Shown one piece after another: positions 50,101-62,299 of a DNA stretch of 64,000 nucleotides; position 1 is the first letter of the stretch; each line of letters begins with the position of its first letter. This stretch comes from Vanilla planifolia (Eukaryota > Streptophyta > Magnoliopsida > Asparagales > Orchidaceae), in the NCBI GenBank assembly GCA_023846275.1, contig CM043875.1, positions 2,353,569-2,417,568 on the forward strand. Direction: 5' to 3'. Made by a program: the position numbers and the translations under genes. A model generated the notes under the pieces. It did no database searches and had not been told where the DNA came from. It worked only from the letters and a program-made list of their open reading frames with translations.

Positions 50101-53100
50101 TTTCTTCTTAGTTGGGCAAGTTATTGTGCATGATCATTACCTATAGTTTGAAGTAGTAAGGAGTTGCCCTTGTAATGAAGGGACTTGTTCTAATTTTCTC
50201 TCAAAAATCAAAATTGTTGCATGACCTTCAAAGTAAAAAATGAGAACAATGGGGTAGCATGAGTTATAATGGGCAACTTATTTTCAACTTCATTTCAAAT
50301 AAAGAAATACAATGTCAAATATGGATGAAGGGAATGCTTATTTAATAGTGAAAATACTAATGCAATGACTTTGCTTCTGATAGCAAAAACTATCAAGAAG
50401 GATGTGCAATTTAGGGATTCTGTATGTGTGTGTGTGTGTGCACGTGTATGGGCAGGCAAGCGGGTGATGTCAGTTTAAGAAAGAAAATCTATGACGTAAT
50501 CCTTGTTAAATACTTTAGATGCATGTGAGCTTGCATGATCGGTTTAGGAAAGAAAATTTTGACATAATCTTTGTTTAAGTCTTGAACTTGACCTAAGTAA
50601 TTTCAATATTTAGTCACAATTATCTAGGACCCATCTCTTCTTTTCTTTATCTTGAATATGTGTAGAAACCCTCTGATTGATCACTTTTTGTTTTGGTAGA
50701 AGAAAAAGTAAAATAGATTATTTCCAAATAATATATATATATATATATATGGTAAGTGAAGATGCAAAAGTTTTTTAAAGATTTTTTTTAGCATATGGAG
50801 TCTTGGGAGACACATGAAAGTAAGGCTCTTGAAAAACAATAAAAGTTGGAATTCAATGAATACTCAGCATTTCCAAATTCTCCATAGAGATTCATACATG
50901 GCCACATTGCCGTTAGAATTATCTCCAAATAGACCCATTTATGACTATAAAGGTTTCAACTCCATAATCATGATTTCAAAACTTTATAGAAGTATTCAAT
51001 TCCGTATCATATTTCATGCCAATATTGACAACACTGAAGGAATCATATTTCATGCTTTTAATGCTAAAGAGTTCAATGTATTTCATGACAACTAATGGTC
51101 TCAATAAAGAAAAATTGACCTCAGAAAAAACAAGAGACAAACTCATGTTAGCTTAAAATCTATGCATGAAGTTATCCATTGAATTTGAGATGGACAAATT
51201 TCCATCGGCCTTTATTGACCTCCACTAATGTCGCTGGTCTTCATTGACCTCCACCCATGTTGCGAAGCCTTTGTCGACATTTTTGAGCATCAATCAACAT
51301 TGTTGAAGACTTTGTTTCCCTCATTCAATATAGTAGATCCTCCTTTGGCTTTTATCTATCTTGTTGAAATTTCATTTTTAACTCATTTTGTAATTGACAA
51401 GTCTATGTTACTCTCCACCAACTTTGTCGAGCCACCATCATCATCTGTGAGTTTTTACCAACATTGTTAAGCAAGTATCATCCACATCCAATGAGAATCA
51501 ATTTTTTCCATTCTTACATTGTACAAACTTGAAATGATTCTACCATTAGCATGTATTGGAGCTTGTTGGGCATGAATATATAAGCCTTGGGAGGTCTCAT
51601 AAACACGCTTTTAAGCTTTGAGTCTCTACAAAATACATGGCATCCATTGTTTTTAACATTAACAAGGTTTAGTGGAGCTCATTTGGCATTGATAACTCTT
51701 CTAGCCTTAACATTGTTAATCCTTGTCCAGCTTCCCAATGTTAACATGCTTTCATTGGCCTTAGTTGACATTAGTGTGTGCTTCTTGCTCCATTGAATGT
51801 TACATCAACATATGCTGTTACAACTAACATAACCAATTTAATAGATTATTTTTTCATGGCCATAAACAATTGTAGCTCGAGCTTGTCAATTATAGTCAGA
51901 AGAATGATTTGGATCATTGACAAAGGTGTTCACAAATGTCTTTTGTAAATTCTATGACTTTTTGATTGTGATACCCTTTCTTGCAAGGAGGGAGAGGTTC
52001 ATTTCACAATGGGATAGTATTCACTTACAAGAGAGGTCATTTAAGGTTAAGAGAATTTTGTCCTAGTTTCCTTCTTGTAATATCATTTTCTTATTTAGAT
52101 TCTCCATTGTTGCATGAGAACCAAGATGGTTTCCCTCAATGTTATTTTTCAGAGCAATGAAGCAATACTTGACTACTCTATTCTATTGTATGCTTTATTT
52201 CTTGAGTTATTTAGTAGATCTTTGCCAACATGATCTTAATCCTACATCAACAATGGAATGTATATGGTGTCACAATTCCACGAGGTTTGGATGAAGTTTG
52301 TTTTTCTTTTTTTTAATGTTAAGTGATTAAAAATATCATGCATACTTAATTTTATTGGATATCATCGTACATTGTGATAGAGATTGTTGTCTTTTAATTT
52401 ATAATGACTTATTTAGAAAACATGTTGACTATATGAGAATATTAACATGGAATAGTTGCTTTATTCGAAAAATGGAGTTAGAGATGATTTCCTTTGATAT
52501 AATGTAAGTATTCACTTTCAACATAAGCCTAGGAAGCATTAGCAAAGAATTTTGCATCAACGTTGGAAAGTGTATGTTGTCGTAGAATCCAAGTGTTAGA
52601 TGAAGTGTAGTATGTGCTTCTATGTTGTGTGACCAAAAAATACCATTCGTGCTTGATTTGTAGAATTTTATTGGCATCCATTAAACTTTGTAATAAAAAT
52701 TGTTGTGTTATAATTAAAAGATGTACATTTTGGAAGTATGTTGATTACAATTCTAAGGTGTAGCAATAGTTTTGAGGTTAGAAATGATTGCATTTGATGT
52801 ATCATGTCAACTATATTTGGATTCTTAGACTGATTAATGGCTTTATTCAGAAACTAGAGGTAGAAAAGTTTGCATTCAATATAGTATGTGAGAGTCCACT
52901 TCAATGGAAGCATATGGAGAATATGGTAATGTGAATTGTGCATTTAAGAACCAACTAGAGGATGACCCTTCCAAGAGATAAAAAATGGTGAAATTCTCCC
53001 ATGAATATCTTGGTAAATAGAAGATGCAAATGAACTTAGACATTGGAAATGAACTTCTATATTTAGTGTTTATTTGCAAATTTTATAATTGGCTATTAGT

Positions 53101-56100
53101 AGTGGTGTTAAAGTATCATATAAGCTAATCCTATTATGGGACATGGCTTGTTGTGGTTAGTTAATTGTTGTACATGCTTAATAACTCGTAAAAAGGTTTT
53201 CCCTCTTGAGTTTATTAGGTAAAGGAAACCAATGTGTCTTAGTCACGACAAAATAGATTAAGGATTTCACAAAAAGTTTATGAAGGAATTTTGTATAGGA
53301 ACCATGACTTGCCCCATTGTGTACAAAAGCATTTAGATATTTTAGTGAGATAAGTATGTGAAATCATGAGTGGTAGCCATGGCAAAGTCTATTTTTCAAA
53401 TTGATTGCTTTGATTCATCATACAACATATTTGAAAAGTGCCTTGAACCCTTTTAATTGAGGTAATTGCATAAAGTTGATGCTTAGGTTAGCACTTGCTG
53501 GTACTTTCAGAATCATGGAGAATGTCTCTTAGACTTGAGCATTTCTTTGAAACATTTTTGGTTCAAGCATTGGGCACATAATGCAAGGAGCTCATTATAA
53601 TCCTTGTATAGCATTTTTTCATGCTTCAACTTCAAGGAAGATGTACCATTTTGTCATCCTCAGTAACTAGTTGTAGTGATGCACAAAATGTTTTTTCATG
53701 ACTACTTTTTTTTCAACCAAATTATGATTTGATTTTTGATAAGTATCAACTTCGACATGGTTGTTATGATGGTAAAAGCTCCATTATGAGATTTATATCA
53801 ATTCTATTGATATTTTGTAAAAGAATACTAAAAAACGTTTTTATGCTTTTTATATATACACGATATGATAAAAAACTAGTATTGGGGATATGGATGACTT
53901 GTAGCTTCAGCATATGTGCAATCAAGAGTCCCATATATGCTTATAAGGATGTGATAAAGCCTGAATCAATCGAACATGAGGAAACCAAGTAGTGTTGCAC
54001 AACAGAGACTCATCTAGGTCAGCAATAAGAGAGAAAAGGGGCGTTGGCAATGGCCAAAAACCCCTAAAAGTGGTGAAAAAATCATTGCTTCAAAGGGAAG
54101 AACAACTTCTAGTAAATCATTTAATACAAGAAGGGAGGGGGACCTCTCTATTACAAGGACATTAGGTGGAAGTTGGACTAATTACTATGACAAAAAGAAA
54201 TGGGAACTACTCTGGATGTAATAGAATTGTTACATCCTTTCTTGCTTGTTTCATTTGTATTTGTCTTTCCTTTCTTCATCCATGCCCATGTTTGGGATCT
54301 CATATGGGCTCTAAAAGGCAAAAAATGCTTGACCAATTGTTTACATTGTGATCTATCATAGCATAATTCAAAAAGATATATTTGACAAGGTGATAAGTAA
54401 ATAGATCTAAAACTTTAAGCAATTAATGCGTTAATTGACATAGCGATTATAAAAGTGACGAGCGGAAAAAGTGAAGTTATTCGAAGATGTTTGGCAGTGT
54501 CAAAAAGAATCCAATTGATCAGATCAAAGAACAATATTGATCCTCCTAGATAGTCAGAAAGGTGGGTGCCCCAAGTATGGGGAAGTAATGAGGGTTAGAC
54601 AAATGAGGTCAAGGGATTGTTCCAAGCCAAACTTTTCAATGGGGTTGCATGGCTAGACCAAGTTGTCCTAATTGAGAGAACAAAGGAAACATGGATGGTC
54701 TCTACTTGAGGCTAGTCATTTGAGGGGAATTTAGGACGAGGGAAGTGAAGATGACATAGTGGAACAATTGGGGTAGAAGATGTCTCAAGAGTTCACAAGG
54801 AAACTTATCCAAATGCTAAGTTGGCAATAAGGAGAATCAAGTCACATAGGTGACTCGCCGTGGGACAGAACTAGTAGGTGAGAAATGTGGGTTAAATTGG
54901 GACATTCACACCTACAAGATTTGCTTCTTTTATGATTTTTGTTTGTTAGAAGAGAGCAACTTAAAAGGACCTTCCCCCTTCCTTTTGTTTGAAACATCTT
55001 TTCCATTTTGATTATTTAACATAACCTACTGAATTCTATGGTATTTGGGTCATATCAGTTTTGAGGGCGGCCAATTGTGACCAACAATGCAACTTAGTAC
55101 TTTGTAACAATATGTTTTTAGTGGGCAATGTATCTAAAGTTTAATGACTCGGTAATAATTTTCTCATAATGAAATTTTTCTCTATCTCTTGATTTTATTT
55201 GTTCTTCTTCAAACGATTGCATATGTTGTTTTGGTTCATAATAATTTATAGGAGGGCCTTCCAATTTAAATGAGGTTAGAATTTCTGTAATCGTAGTTGA
55301 GAACTTTGGAAGACCTGATTGGATACCTCACACTTTTAGAAATTGATTGACATTGGAGGATCCGTGTCAAGATCACCCTTGGGAGAGGCTTTTATGCTGT
55401 TCATCTTTGTTGAATTGAGGCTATCTTCCTTTAGCTAGGTGATTGTCATTCTACCATCAAATTCCATTTAAACTTGTGTTGAAATGATGTAAAGATCTTT
55501 GAATTCGAGTTATTTTGATCCATTAAGCAAGTTAATCTTAGATTATTTTGTATGGGTTAGACCAAATTTGAGTTGGCACATCACACTTGTTAAAAACTAG
55601 GTTATGTTGATTTTTCTTGGGTCAATTTCTTCTTATATCTTATGACATTTATATCAAAAATGTCTAAGAAATGATTTTTTTTGATAAACTGTCCTGATGT
55701 CATCTACGAGTTTTAAATGATTGCTAATTATTGTGAGAATATTTGATGGTTATACATAAGAATGAAGGCTGCACTTGTAATTTTGTGAATCACATAGTAA
55801 TTGAGCTGTCAAACCTTATATTGTAACTTTTGTGATACTGATTGAGCAAAAGGCATGGCAATAAAGAAATTTATGATGGGACCTCATTGACATGCTGAGT
55901 TAGTCAACTATGAACTTACTAATATTGCAAGGTTTAGTGGATAAATGTCAAGTTATAGAGGAGGCTCATGTTTGATTTCCATTGTTTTGAAAACTCATGT
56001 TAGAGTTTCAACGTCTTTTTTAGCAGTTTTGGAGAAAAGCGGATTTTGTTTTGCATGTATTCATGCAAGTTCAGATCCCCAGAGGGGACTCCGAATCCGA

Positions 56101-56556
56101 AAAGGTGCATAAAAGGGCCAAGAACCATAATAAACCAAGGGAGTGTCCCGCCACAAAACATAGTTTAGTTTCCTTTTGTTTGACAAGAAGAACTAGAAAT
56201 TTAACAAGGTAAAAAGTAGAAATATGTTAAAATGCTGTGATTTTTGGTATCTAAAGGCTCCAGAAGCCTTGCAGCCATTTTCATTGCCGTGATCTTCCTT
56301 TTAATGCTCCTTGTATAGATGATGAAAATTTGTGCAACTGATATGAGAGTCAGTTCATTAAGAACTATTTCTGTCATTGTTCTACCGGAGTCTAGTTGAA
56401 TTGTGTTGAAGTATTCTTTCACCAACGCTACTATTTGCTGTCCTGCAACTATTCATGTATTATATAAAGAACATAATGCGTTAGCATTCAAAGGATGATG
56501 ATCATTGCATATTAGTATACATTCCTTTGGAAGTTAACTGTTTGGACTGAATGTTG

Positions 56557-56642
<86 letters not shown>

Positions 56643-59600
56643 TTGAAATTAGAAGTTTATTTTTACCAGAGTAATCTTGTGCATTTTATTTTACTTCAGC
56701 ACTTCTGTTACTTTTTTTGACTTAAGTTTTCTACCTGATATCTTAATATGTAATTTGAAATTTTACATTTTGAAGAACTACTAAGTTATTATGTATTACA
56801 TCTTTGGCCATCGTTAACAGATTGCTAAAGAACACGGTGGAATTATAAGATTTATACAAGTTTCTTGCTTAGGAGCATCAGCATCATCTCCTTCCAGAAT
56901 GTTGAGAACAAAGGCTGCTGGTGAAGAATCTGTACTCCAAGCCTTTCCTGAGGTAATCTCTTACTCCAGTTTCTCTAGGAAAGTGTTTTAAATGGTAGAA
57001 GTGTGTGCTTGTGCCCATTTTCTTAAGCAGTTTTTTTGTTAAAGCTTAACTAGTGATGGATTTATGGATCTTGACATTTTGGGTACTCTAATGTGAGCTT
57101 CCTTTTTTGTACGAAATATACCAATACAATGTTATGACCAAAGTGCATGTGAATTATTAAAAGAAAATATATTTGGCTTAAATAGTTTAGCCTGGGTGAT
57201 TGTGGGTTTTGAAGTTGTCGTAAATGTCATGGACCGTGGTATGCTTACATATTGCCTGATAACTTTTTGGGCTCTTGAAAGTTAGTGAAACCAAAATCAA
57301 CTCAACAATTTAGCAGAAGAGAAATAGAAAGAAGAGGGGTGGGGGAGGGTTTCTATTAACTAGCGCTTGTGGGACACTTGGTAAAAAGTGTTGTGGATGA
57401 ATGTTTTAGTCATCCAGCGAATGATAGAAATATGAAAGCAATTAATGTTCTTGTTGTGTAAATGAAGCAAAGTTATCCCAAACTATCTTTCCCTATCATT
57501 CTTTTGGAGGATGATGAAAAAAGTTTTTCATTTGAATGAATGCTTGTGTTGTATCTTTGGCAAATAATGTGTACTTCTGCAAAAATTAAGAGCACCCAGT
57601 GGATGCTAGAAATATGGAGCATTTAATTTTGGTCTACCAAACCGAAGCTCCAATACTATAAATTTTTCTTTTCCTATCGTTCTGGTAGGTTGACAGCATA
57701 TCTATAATGACTCCTTTATGGAAGTCTTTTCTTCTATTTTTTCCCACAGATTTGTCATATCAAAATTTTGTTGTGAAGGAAGAAATGTAAGGTCCACCCT
57801 GTTTATTTGACTATTAGTAATATATCACGTTGTGAAGATTTTAGTGATTTTTGTGCACATCAGCACAAGTTTGCCAAGTGAAGCCTAAAGTGCTCCTTAA
57901 TGGGCATTTGTTAGCAACAAGTAATAAAGATGTGCAGTACAACAAAGCAAAGAATTATTTTATCTTAGTAAAAAAATTGCATTTCAGAGGATGATATGGC
58001 CACGGTATGTTTGGGCTGGGCTAGTTACTCTTGCTTCAGCATACAAACTACACATTCATTTAAATACAAGCATGTTCACATACACACACACGTAGCTCTC
58101 GGTTAATGCAAATTAAGTCTGCACGTTCTATGCAAATATTATCAATTCTGACAACAAATATTAATCTCTCCTTTATACTTGTATTCTTGTAACGTAGGAA
58201 TATAGTGTTTTGTATGCATATTGAGTTTAGTGTTGCCAATGTTATTTTTTAAGTGTCTGTTGTTGTAGTGGCTGTGGCATATACTTAAATTGTTTGCTTT
58301 TTATGCACATTTGATGCAATATTATGAGTTGAATTTGATAACCTGGTATTAGTTTCACCTTTTACATTATGAGAGGGTCATCTTCTATGTTATTTCCTTT
58401 TTAACACAAAAATATGCTTCTTGAGGTATCGTTTCCAATATAAGCACTCAAGAATAGAAAGATTGCTATGATGATACACATAAATGGAGTCAGCATGGTG
58501 CGGCTTCTGTACATAGATATTTAGAATGTATTTTTTTTTGCACCTCGAGGTCATCTTCTACATTTGATTTGCAGAACCAAATCATTTTGTATTTGGTCCT
58601 TTTTTTTCTAGTTGTAGATTGCTGCACATGTTATTCGCAAGAGCAAACTTAAGCTGAACTTAGAAAAACTTTTCATTAATTATACTTTTAGTTTGTGCAG
58701 TTAACATGAAGAAAAAGGCCTATTCATGCTCTTGTCTCTCTCAATAGGGCTTCATAATTATTATCAGCATATATTTTTGGTGGACATTTTGAATTTATTT
58801 TTAGAAAAGCCATAACTCAATTGATCAAGTCACTACTAATCTCAACAAAATAGCTGGATGGAACCTAAGAAGACAAGAGGTGATTGCTCGTAAACATTTG
58901 ATGAATGAATGACGCTTGTTGTCATGAAGTGTCGATGCAATTCTTTTTATTCTTTTATATCGGATAATATGATGTTGGAGTGGTGCAAAGTTGATGAAAG
59001 GTCTATGGGAGACAACTAGGATGTTCAGATATATTAAGTGATTGAAAGATCTTTTGATAGCAGTGGAGAAATGATGGGAATTAAGAAAGATGCAAAACAT
59101 ACTGAAGACGAACTATCCGATTGTTTGGTGATAGAGTAGAAAATGAGATTCAAGACATGGGATGTGGTGTTGTCATCATGTAGCCATGCCTGAAATCATA
59201 TTAGTAAATGAAATTTACTAGTAGTGCAGTGATCGCTAAATAAACCAACATTTTATGAGCATGATGCAAACCTGAACCTGCCAAGGTTTGCTTGGGTTTT
59301 GCATTGACTTAGACAGCTTGAGATTGGATAATTGTATATGTTTGTATTAATGCTTGTATTGCTATTCGTTTGCTTTTGTATGTATGCCCTGATGCATTTG
59401 GGCAGCTAGCATTCATGCAATTAGCCTTGCTAATAGTCTGCACGTTTGTAGGAGTTTTTTAAAGTCAAAAGGATTGCAAATTGAATCTTTTTTGTTTTAC
59501 CTTTGGTCAAGCTCGGACCAATGACACCAAGGAATAACAGCTATTACACTCAGAATTCCAATTGTTTGCCCAATTGCAGGCTACTGTTCTGAGACCCGCT

Positions 59601-62035
59601 ACTCTAATTGGTACAGAAGATCGCATTCTTAATAGATGGGCACAATTTGTTAGGAAATGGACCTTTCTTCCCCTTGTTGCTGGTGGGTCTACCAGGTATG
59701 TGCATTGCAAACTTTCACTTTTGTGTTGGGATTTCAAGTGGTCAAATTGCTTCATGCTGCTTCTATTATATGCGGGCCTTTGACAGTGCCTCATTTGTAT
59801 ATATAACGTGCATTCAAAGTGTAAAATTACGTTGTGTTTGCAGGATTCAACCAGTTTATGTTGTCGATGTGGCTGCTGCTATTATTGCTTCCTTGAAGGA
59901 TGATGGCAGCAGCATGGGGAAAATCTATGAACTTGGTGGGCCAGATATCTATACTTTGCATGAGCTGGTTGGATTTTTGTTAACTTCCATGTTTTGAATT
60001 TTTTAAGGCTTTGCATTAATTTACTGTGAATGTTCTGTTTTCACGGTTAAGATTGAATAGAAATATGCTTTGAGCTGCCTAATACTTCTTGATAAAGCTT
60101 TAGAAAAATCTTTCTCATTGGATTTCTTTTTACAGGCAGAGCTAATGTTTGACATGGTACGTGAATGGCCACGATATGTGAATGTTCCTTTTCCTGTTGC
60201 AAAGGTAAATATGTATGGTTCTTTTATTGATAACTTCAATGGTCTTTTCCTAGAGACCATACTTATGTCTTATTCTGTGTAGACGATCCTTTTAAAATCT
60301 TATGTTGCTTTGCGTTAGTTTCAGTCCATTCTTAGTTTTAAGTATGTTTAGCAGGATATGTGCTTAAATGGATTATAATCTGAAAAATAAAATACAATCA
60401 ATGTATTAGGAGAGCATCATTCGTGTTCTTGTTCTGTTGGTTATGCATGAGATAGGCTTCATCTTATTTATATTCATGTTTTTGTCTCGTATATTTAACC
60501 AATTCATTCATACATACATATAAATATACGAATTGGTCATTTCTTCTTACTTCTATTTTTTATATATAATTGTCATTCTCTTTCTTTTGTTCACTCTTAG
60601 TTAACATATCCTTTTAGTTTTTTACCCACTTACATGCAATATGAATATTTCTTAATGGTTGTCATAACCACATTGAACCAGTGGTAGTTATATTCAAACA
60701 CAATGTATTGAAATGCCCAAAATCTTGTAGAGTGTTTATTGTTTTTTAAAATAGAACAAGGGAATGCATAGAAAAATAATAGGAATAAAATTTATGATAA
60801 AATTCCAATGAGGTTCAGCCAAATCGGTTCTTCGCCTCTATCCAATGTTGAGCTCAAGGGTTCAAATTGTTTCCAACAAGAAACCAATAATTTCATGGCT
60901 ATATTTCTCCAGTGCTCTAATTATCAATTAGTATTGAATATAGCTCCTTTGTTTTATAAATTTATTTAGCATTTTACAATGATTTTATAATATTTTTTAT
61001 ATGAAGATAAATTATTTGCTATACTAGTGTGACATGCGAGAAATCAAATTCCATATTTTTTTTGTTTGTAGTTGTCATCATGAGCTATTATTTGTTGCAA
61101 TACGTTACTTTCTTGCATATTATCATTAGTATGAATTTGTTATCATGCATACACATGCTTACCTGAATCTAGTTCTGAAATCAATTTCTATTTATTATCT
61201 TGTGACATTGCTGTATCATAAACCAGCTTCATATTTTGGTCTTTTTCATATATTTCATTTTTTTGCTTTCAATTTTGGGTAACCTGAATGTTCAAATTGT
61301 TTCATTGTTTTGACCTCATTGGCTATTTTTTTTTTCGTTTCGTAGTTTCTTGGAGATGTTTAACCTTCGATTCGTCGACCAAATCATGAATTTTTTTTAT
61401 TGGATTGCTGGCATCTTCACTGTTGTAATCTTCCATGTTTCTTTTGTGAAATTTCCAAATGCTCATGGATTTCCTCTACCAAAATTTAATCGTCCATGTT
61501 TCTTCTATCATTAAAGCTCAAGCCTTTCATATCACTTCGAAGAACTAAAAAGCTGTCTTTTAAAGAATACTTGCTTTTGTTGATGTTGATATTTAATGAA
61601 AGAAAATCTTGACATGATTAAAGCTATTATTTGTTGAGGATCAAATGGTATCAAGAAATGATCTTCCATTGTATTCTATTGTTGGGTTCTTCTTTGGTAG
61701 GCCATTGCATCCCCTCGCGAATTTTTCCTGAACAAAGTCCCTTTTCCTTTGCCCACCCCAACCATCTTCAATCTAGAGGAGATCAATGCCTTAACCGTCG
61801 ACACCGTGGTGTCGGAAAACGGTTCGTATCATACTCTTCCTTCGTTTTGATGTTAGCATCTTCCTCAAGCATAACTCTGCCTTCTTCTCCTCCTGCAGCT
61901 TCGACATTTAGAGATCTCGGCGTCGCGCCTCACAAACTTAAAGGATACCCCGTCGAGTTCCTCACATGTTACCGCAAGGATGGACCTTCTTTTGGTACTA
62001 CCATAAGCGAGAAGATAACTGGGTTAGACATCTAG
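47105..62035 (+). CDS. NDUFA9: NADH dehydrogenase [ubiquinone] 1 alpha subcomplex subunit 9, mitochondrial (39 kDa), 12 exons
   Basis: Supernumerary subunit of respiratory complex I, a member of the atypical short-chain dehydrogenase family that holds a nucleotide and stabilises the membrane/matrix-arm junction. Exons: 47105-47201, 47270-47366, 47575-47639, 47942-48027, 48111-48195, 48289-48359, 56821-56952, 59580-59695, 59844-59967, 60136-60204, 61701-61821, 61899-62035. They total 1200 nt, giving 399 aa plus TAG; Arabidopsis has about 402. An Arg-rich presequence ([15 protein letters not shown]) precedes KGTGGRSS and the Rossmann motif GATGFLG (73-79). Family blocks follow: [60 protein letters not shown] and [11 protein letters not shown]. 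All junctions are GT-AG and in frame. Five of eleven donors begin GTT instead of GTA. Intron 6 is 8.46 kb. Confidence 0.95.
50730..50750. repeat. (AT)n microsatellite
   Basis: About ten AT units in NDUFA9 intron 6. Confidence 0.85.
56559..56650. repeat. Long (TA)n microsatellite
   Basis: About 36 uninterrupted TA units followed by a few imperfect ones, about 170 bp upstream of NDUFA9 exon 7. It can form a cruciform and its length is likely to vary between individuals. Confidence 0.95.
56953..59579. other. NDUFA9 intron 7, 2.6 kb
   Basis: AT-rich, with no intact frame of note and no recognised transposon. A 91-aa minus-strand frame at 58825-59100 has no visible domain. Confidence 0.4.
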
Positions 62036-62289
62036 TATTGGTTTGGCAGTAATCTTAAGCTTCTCTAATAATGTTCCATGGTTGTTTGGGACTAAGTTAA
62101 AAGCTGTTTTCTTCATCACTTTAGCTGAAACCACCAGATAAAGATCATTTCATTGTTTTTTGGTCGTTTTGGCATCATGAATTGGGTTTCTTGTTGGCTT
62201 CAGCAATGCTGAAGCAAAGTGAAAGATTGTGTTGTGTTTTAACAAAACTTATGAATGCAAATGTAAATCTAATTTGTGTACATTTAATC

Positions 62290-62295
62290 AATAAA
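62290..62295 (+). terminator. Polyadenylation signal of NDUFA9
   Basis: AATAAA lies 255 bp after the stop codon at 62033-62035, a normal 3' UTR length for a plant gene. Confidence 0.6.
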
Positions 62296-62299
62296 GCTC

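Larger units (their letters stand above)
48360..56820. other. NDUFA9 intron 6, 8.46 kb, repeat-rich
   Basis: Contains stop-rich sequence with no intact frame. Seen inside: (TG)n at 50427-50440, (AT)n at 50730-50750, a patch of degenerate repeats of roughly 30-40 bp built on ATTGACCTCCAC and GTTGTTGA-like words (51205-51480), and a long (TA)n at 56559-56650. The stretch 49200-55700 is probably old transposon debris, but no domain could be named. Confidence 0.5.

Noticed and set aside
51205-51800. Series of degenerate repeats in NDUFA9 intron 6 considered as a coding repeat protein
   Set aside because: The frames at 51228-51470 and 51587-51796 have no regular amino-acid repeat and contain no known domain.
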